Of a stretch of DNA of 64,000 nt, positions 59,139 through 64,000 are shown piece by piece. Within the stretch, counting starts at the first letter, position 1; every line of letters starts with the position of its first letter. The translations under genes were made by a program, and so were the position numbers. A model generated the notes under the pieces. That model was not told the DNA's origin. It did not search any database and saw only the letters and a program-made list of their open reading frames with translations. Source of the stretch: Cryptomeria japonica (Eukaryota > Streptophyta > Pinopsida > Cupressales > Cupressaceae); contig NC_081413.1 in the NCBI RefSeq assembly GCF_030272615.1, positions 719,531,867 through 719,595,866 on the forward strand, read 5' to 3'.

Positions 59139-59655
59139 GTAAGGTGTGAAGAAGCGATGTTTGATTTTGAATCTTTCACATAGCTCTCATACGTCTTGAT
59201 TTTTGAAAGGATGCCCATTATCGGTGATGATGGAACTGGGAATGTCATATCTACAAATGAGATAATTGAGAATAAATGAGGCGATCTATTTTCCAGTTAT
59301 AGTGGCTATCAAGACTGCTTCAATCCACTTTGTGAAATACTCTGTTGCAGTGATAATGAACTTGTGTCCATTTAAAGAAGAAGGATGAATTTTCCCTACT
59401 AAATCAAGTCCCCACTAATAGAAAGGCCAAGATGTGGTGAACGGTTGTAGCTCTTGTGCTAGTGCATGGATAAGATTGCCATTAATTTGGCACTTAGGAC
59501 ATTTCTTTGCAAATTAATAACTATTTCTCCATTGTCATCCAGTAATGCTCGTGTAAGGTAGAGTCAAATTCATTATGATCGAGGCATCAAAGAAGAGTAC
59601 CATATAGACCTCGATGGTAAAGCGTGTCAGCAATTAAGGTATAACAGGTAGCTTG
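59139..59655 (-). pseudogene. G4 integrase fragment
   Basis: Minus-strand frames carry GKIHPSSLNGHKFIITATEY with FTKWIEAV and IITDNGHPFKNQ (second aspartate). HRFFTPY is cut at 59138. The zinc domain is decayed (stops near 59520). The catalytic glutamate would lie beyond the cut. Confidence 0.8.
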
Positions 59656-60260
59656 CTAGATGAAGCTGTGTTTTTGGTTGTGAGATAGGTCGATTGAAAG
59701 GGTATTGTTCTTAATATAATCATAGACTGTCTCATATAGAGGGGATTCCAAATTGGTTAAGGCATAGATGACTTGGGATGTGGAATTGTCATAGGCTGGG
59801 GAAAACAATTGCTCTACCAGGAACTCATAATGACTCTGTTTCTCTGGAATTTGTAGCAGTGAAGCGATAGTGGCCATTGCATCGGCAACTCTGTTGTCCA
59901 ATCTTGGGATTTTCTCAAAGGTGATGTGTACAAAATCATCCACCATTCTCTTATAGGGCATTAGCTTATCATCCTTTGTCTTATATTCATCGTTGATCTG
60001 ATTGATGACTAATTGAGAATCCCCATAGACTCTCAATTTTGTGATTCTCCATTCCATAGCCATTTTGATTCCTGCTACCAAGGCTTCATATTAAATGATG
60101 TTGTTGGTGCATGGAAATATCAGTCTATAAGATCGTGCATTTGTGTGCCCTTCTGGAGTGATCAACAAGATGCTGGCACCCGATCCATGTTGTGTATAGG
60201 ATCCATCAAAGTACAGGGTCCATTATTTGGGTGTGGCAGTGAGTACATCCATGTCTAGAA
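59656..60260 (-). pseudogene. G4 archaeal-type RNase H
   Basis: YFDGSYTQHGSGASILLITP (first aspartate), FPCTNNI and YEALVAGIKMAMEW (glutamate), RVYGDSQLVINQI (aspartate), NRVADAMATIASL (last aspartate). One in-frame TAA near 60092 precedes YEAL. It sits after RNase H and before integrase, the order I know for Tat elements. Confidence 0.9.
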
Positions 60261-60837
60261 ATTCCACCTACATTGGTTGTTGATCTAGTAGCGGTGCTTC
60301 AACTAGTTGATCTGCAATTACCTATCCTTTGATAGCCCATCATTCTATGTATTGAATATCAAACTCACTAAGAATCATGACCCACTTAGCCAATCAGCTT
60401 GTAAGAGATTCTTGTTTGAGTAAATACCTAAGAGGATCAATTTTTGCTAATAGCTTGATTGTGTGAGCTAGCATGTAGTGGTGGAACTTTTGAGAGGTGA
60501 ACACCATGGCTAAGCAAGCCTTCTCAATGAATGTATAATTTAACTCATATCCATTTAAAGTTCTGTTGATTTACTATATAGCTCGTTCCTTGCCTTTTGG
60601 ATCTTCTTGTGCTAGCAATTCCCCTAATGATACTTTAGTTGTTGATATGTAGAGAATGAGTGGCTTGCCTTCTATTGGTGGTACTAAAACTAGAGAATTC
60701 ATTAGATATTGTTTGAGCTGGTGAAATGATTCTGCACACTTGTCTTCCCATCTGAAAGGTATGTTCTTGTGTAGCAGATGATTGAATGGTACACATTTAT
60801 TTGCTAGTTGGGCTATGAATCGTCTGATAGACTACAG
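60261..60837 (-). pseudogene. G4 RNase H (RT-linked)
   Basis: Connection IRRFIAQLANKCVPFNHLLH, then FRWEDKCAESFHQLKQYL, LILYISTTKVSLGELLAQ (a serine replaces the usual catalytic aspartate), NYTFIEKACLAMVF and LAKIDPLRYLL. Several stops; a decayed domain. Confidence 0.85.
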
Positions 60838-61887
60838 TCATCCCTGCAAAGATTTGAGTTGGCTAATGTTCTTGGGAGGTGACATCTCCATGATGGCCTG
60901 TACCTTCGCTAGATCTACTTCAATTCCCTTTTCTAACACAATGTAGCCTAATAGTTTGCCTGATGTGACCCTGAAGACACGCTTCTTAGGGTTTAGTCTG
61001 ACCTTGAATTGCTCCAATCTTTGAAATATTTTATCTAATATGCCCAGATGTTCTTCACGGGTGAATGATTTAGCCAGCAAATCATCCACATAGTCTTCCA
61101 TGAAGGTATGCATCATATCATGGAAGATTGTTGTCAGGGCTCTTTGATAAGTTGCCCTAGCATTCTTCAAGCCGAAAGGCATGATGTTCCAACAATACGT
61201 TCCCCATGGACAGGTGAACACATTTTTATCATGATCCTCTAGAGCAATTTTGATTTGATTATAGCCAGAGAAACCATCCATTAATGATAACATTGTGTGG
61301 CTTGTTGTTAGATCCATAATTATGTCGATGCTTGGCAAAGGAAAGTCATCCTTTGGACATGCTTTGTTGACATCTCTAAAATCTGTGCAAATTCTGATGC
61401 TTCCATCAGGTTTTGAAACTAGTACAATGTTTGAAATCCATTCAGCATAGTCTATTAGTTGAATAAATCCAACATCTAATAACTTCTTTAGTTCTTCTTT
61501 GACCAATAATGCTACATGCGGATTTATTTTTCTTAATTTTTGTTTGACTATCTTAGCTCCTAGAGCGATGGATAAATGATGCATGATCAAGTTCAGATCT
61601 ATTCCAATCATATCAGCATAGGACCAAGCAAAATTGATTTTCTTTTCCTTGAAGAATTTGATAAAATCTGGTTGCTCTTCTTTTGTCAATGATTCTACTA
61701 GGTGTATGGTTTTGATAGTTGCTTCAATACCAATTTTTATTGATTGATTTGGCTCAATCAATATGGGTGACCTCTCTTGATAATATTTAGGAAGAGTTTC
61801 AAGTCTCCCAACTTTAAGTGCCTCAAAAAGGTTTTCACCTGTAGATGCGTCCTTTATTTTTACTTTTTTGTGATCTAATGCTGCCAA
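60838..61887 (-). pseudogene. pol: G4 reverse transcriptase
   Basis: 349 uninterrupted residues: NPHVALLVKEELKKLLDVGF, VLVSKPDGSIRICTDFRDVN, DDFPLPSIDIIMD, LSLMDGFSGYNQIKIALEDH, MPFGLKNARATYQRA and YVDD. The intact frame ends in TAG at 60838. It is the longest undamaged RT block on this side of the window. Confidence 0.95.
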
Positions 61888-63334
61888 TGACTAGTTTTTA
61901 GTATTAGATCCTTTGCTTCTTTCATTTTTGTGACTGAGAGACTTGGCACTCCCCTGATTGCAGATATTGTTATTTTGTTTGCTAGTAGAGCACGTTCTCG
62001 GCTTGACTGAACATCGATACTATACAATGGATTCATCATCTGGGAATATTGGTAGATCAGGATGTTTAGGTTCTTCCCAATCTATGAGATCGGGATATAT
62101 GAGTGGTAAGGAGTCATTTGGTGGGTTGAGATCAGCTGCAATAAGTGAAATGATATAGGCATCATTATAGTTGTTTGTGATACTGGTTAGGTTTATGATA
62201 TTGTCAAGGTCTTCAATGGTATTGTCTTTGATCTAGCCTTGTTCATATTGCTACTGCTCATTCTCATTAGCCTCATAGATATGTCGTGGTTCAAATTCAA
62301 GTGGTCGAGACTCTGCACCTTGTCCCTCCTGAGAAAGGGGTGTATTTGAATGGATGGTATCTACCTCAATATCTTCAATAACATTCGAATAGCTACCCCA
62401 CTCATATTCATTAGAATCGGTTTCAAAATTACTATCCCAGAGTATCTCGCTGCTTCTAATAGGTATGTTGTATGGTGAGAAAATATCTCTAACAATTGAT
62501 ACCAATCTTGTAGTTTTTTCTGATTCAAAATCGGAGCCTTCTTGTACCCTTTGCATTTGTTCATAAATTGTTTCCCTTTGGTAAGGAGTAATTTCTTCAA
62601 GCGGTGGCTCTACCTTGGTTTGATCAGGTTCTTACACATGATGCACTTTCTTATAAGAGGCTTCTTCCATTTGAATGGCCAATTCCTCTTGTTGTTTCTC
62701 ATTTTCCTGATGTTCTTTCTCTTTCCTTTCAATTTCTGCTTCTTGGTGTAGTGCCTCTTGCCATGAGTTTTCATTATATTTCTTCTTTTCTGTCCACTGA
62801 GGTTTCTGATATTTATTTTGCTTTTGCCTAGGTGGTACATGTTGTCCATAGCCCAGTCTTGTTTTGTCTCTTGCAAATTGTGAAGGAAGTTGTAGAGGTT
62901 ATGTAATGCCTTCTTGGCACTTGTCTATAGGTCCTTTTTCATTGTATCCCATTTGTTGCATGATCCGAAATCCTTTTCCATATTGTTGTGTTGGTATGGC
63001 CACCTCTATGGTACCAGCTCTGACTTCTTCTACATCCTTGTATAGCCACTAAGGATGTCCTTCTCTTTTGATTCATTGGCCAAAGTGCCCAATTGGATAA
63101 ATTTACCATCAAACTTGGTGATGGGTTGTGTTTCTTGATGTGTTGATAGAGAAGGTTTTCCATAAGATTTTGGTGATGTTGGCAATTTTGATAGACACAA
63201 GGGTTTAAAAGAGTATTCTCCCATGCCTTGGTCTTTGATTTTCATCTTTTGTTTGAATTATATGGATAAAGACTTGAGTTCTTCTTGATGATGATTGGAT
63301 GCTAAGGAAGCTTGGGCCTCCCTATTGTGTGGAA
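61888..63334 (-). pseudogene. G4 linker between protease and RT
   Basis: Long poorly conserved Tat-type linker, read in several pieces: 62251-62556, 62610-62876 and 63030-63245 (with EYSFKPLCLSKLPTSPKSYG). It is acidic or lysine-rich with no enzyme motif. Stops and frame changes are frequent, so the joins are uncertain. Confidence 0.6.
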
Positions 63335-63548
63335 CTAAGCTATCTTGAGCTGCCCCCATAGCATTATAATGTTAAAAAGGGTTAGTATCTGTCGATATGG
63401 AAATTTTTGTCCATTGTACGAGAATTTGATATACTGATGGTATATCAAAGGTACTGCTTGCATTTCATGTATCCATGGACGACCCAATAGAATATTGTAT
63501 GTTAAGTCTATGTATAAGACTTGACACATGGTGTCCTTTTGTATTGGT
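63335..63548 (-). pseudogene. G4 protease fragment, C-terminal part
   Basis: YIDLTYNILLGRPWIHEMQA followed by VPLIYHQYIKF is the LLGRPWIH loop typical of Tat proteases. The active-site aspartate lies upstream of the cut at 63549 and is not in the window. Confidence 0.85.
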
Positions 63549-64000
63549 TGTTAGAGTAAAGTAATTAATTAACTTTGCTCTCCTCTTAAGATTTCTCTTT
63601 ATGCATACATTAGTCATTTAATAATTAATATTTAATTATTAAATGCTCACACCTTAGGGTTAGGTTTTCCTTTTGGTGTTGATCTCCTTTATAAGGATTG
63701 ATCTCTTGTATTATTCATATTCTTGATTTATTTTTCTCTGATAATACATCTTTTCTCTTTGTCAGAGCCAAAACCCTTGTATTCGTTCTCTCTCTTTCTC
63801 TGTGACAAGTTTCTTGCATGCAGGTTTCTTTTGGGTTCTGTGGATTTGTATTTCTCAAATCCTACATGCTTTCAGTAGTTGTTCTAGGTTTTAGCTTCTC
63901 CCTAAGTCTAGCTTAAGGGGGGGTGTTAGAGTATTCGGGTATTTACTTGATTAATTAAACATTCTTTGTTTAATTATTTAAGTTCCCTTTATCTCTATTA
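63549..64000 (+). mobile_element. TRIM-like small LTR element (candidate, cut by window end)
   Basis: TGTTAGAGTA occurs at 63549 and again at 63924, the second directly after a polypurine tract (AAGGGGGGG, 63915-63923). Between them are a TATA-like TTTATAAGG (63689-63697), pyrimidine-rich sequence and no coding region. The layout suits a first LTR, a short internal part and the start of a second LTR. The repeats after the first ten bases are only loosely similar (ATTAATTAA, CTTTAT), so the assignment is tentative. It interrupts the G4 protease. Confidence 0.5.

Larger units (their letters stand above)
59139..63548 (-). mobile_element. G4: Tat-like Ty3/gypsy pol fragment
   Basis: Minus-strand pol reading PR (63335-63548), linker, RT (60838-61887), RNase H, aRNH (59656-60260) and INT (59139-59655). 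Its PR start is cut by the TRIM-like element at 63549 and its INT end by Copia-3. No LTR is in the window. Confidence 0.88.

Noticed and set aside
1-64000. A host gene, tRNA gene, rRNA or bacterial-type operon in the window.
   Set aside because: Every long reading frame traces to a retrotransposon domain or LTR, and I saw no tRNA cloverleaf or rRNA-like block; the only B box is in a SINE-like repeat.

Overview
The window is a plant nuclear DNA segment made almost wholly of nested, decaying LTR retrotransposons. I see no host gene, rRNA, tRNA, CRISPR array or bacterial feature. Plant-type Athila-like and Tat-like Ty3/gypsy elements, a chromovirus and several Ty1/copia elements lie together, many with tRNA-iMet primer sites. 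This packing, with LTR pairs 4-8% diverged, suggests a large-genome seed plant, possibly a gymnosperm. The species cannot be read from the sequence.

Layout. (1) 1-10587, plus strand: an Athila-like gypsy element (G1), its 5' LTR cut by the window edge, with gag-pol and a long extra 3' ORF. It sits in the gag of a minus-strand copia element (Copia-A, 10588-12946), whose LTR abuts the pol end of another minus-strand copia (Copia-B, 12947-13788). A SINE-like tRNA-derived segment follows (13789-13986). (2) 13987-53669, plus strand: a Tat-like gypsy element (E) whose LTRs are about 5.2-5.5 kb and contain a long ORF upstream of the LTR TATA box. Its order is LTR, gag, PR, archaeal-type RNase H, RT, RNase H, INT, LTR. 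A solo LTR (24196-25853, TSD GAATG) splits its RT/RNase H junction. (3) Inside E's 3' LTR lies a minus-strand chromovirus (G2, 32250-47841). Inside G2's own 5' LTR lies a minus-strand copia (Copia-2, 39991-46690, TSD CTGAG). (4) A 3840-bp segment spanning the Copia-2, G2 and E borders is tandemly duplicated almost perfectly (44154-47993 and 47994-51833). (5) 53716-59138, plus strand: a pol-less copia-type element (Copia-3) with a four-zinc-knuckle first ORF and an unusual second ORF. (6) 59139-63548, minus strand: another Tat-like pol (G4) with the archaeal-type RNase H between RNase H and INT, cut by Copia-3 on one side and by a small TRIM-like LTR element (63549-end) on the other.

Every coding region is interrupted; most stops look like C-to-T decay of CAG, CAA, CGA or TGG codons, as expected for methylated silent repeats. 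The nesting gives relative ages: E first (LTRs roughly 92% identical in samples), then G2, then Copia-2 (about 95.5%), then the tandem duplication. The most unusual content is the ORF-bearing giant LTR of E, the position of its second RNase H, the pol-less Copia-3, and a possibly shared accessory module in three unrelated elements.
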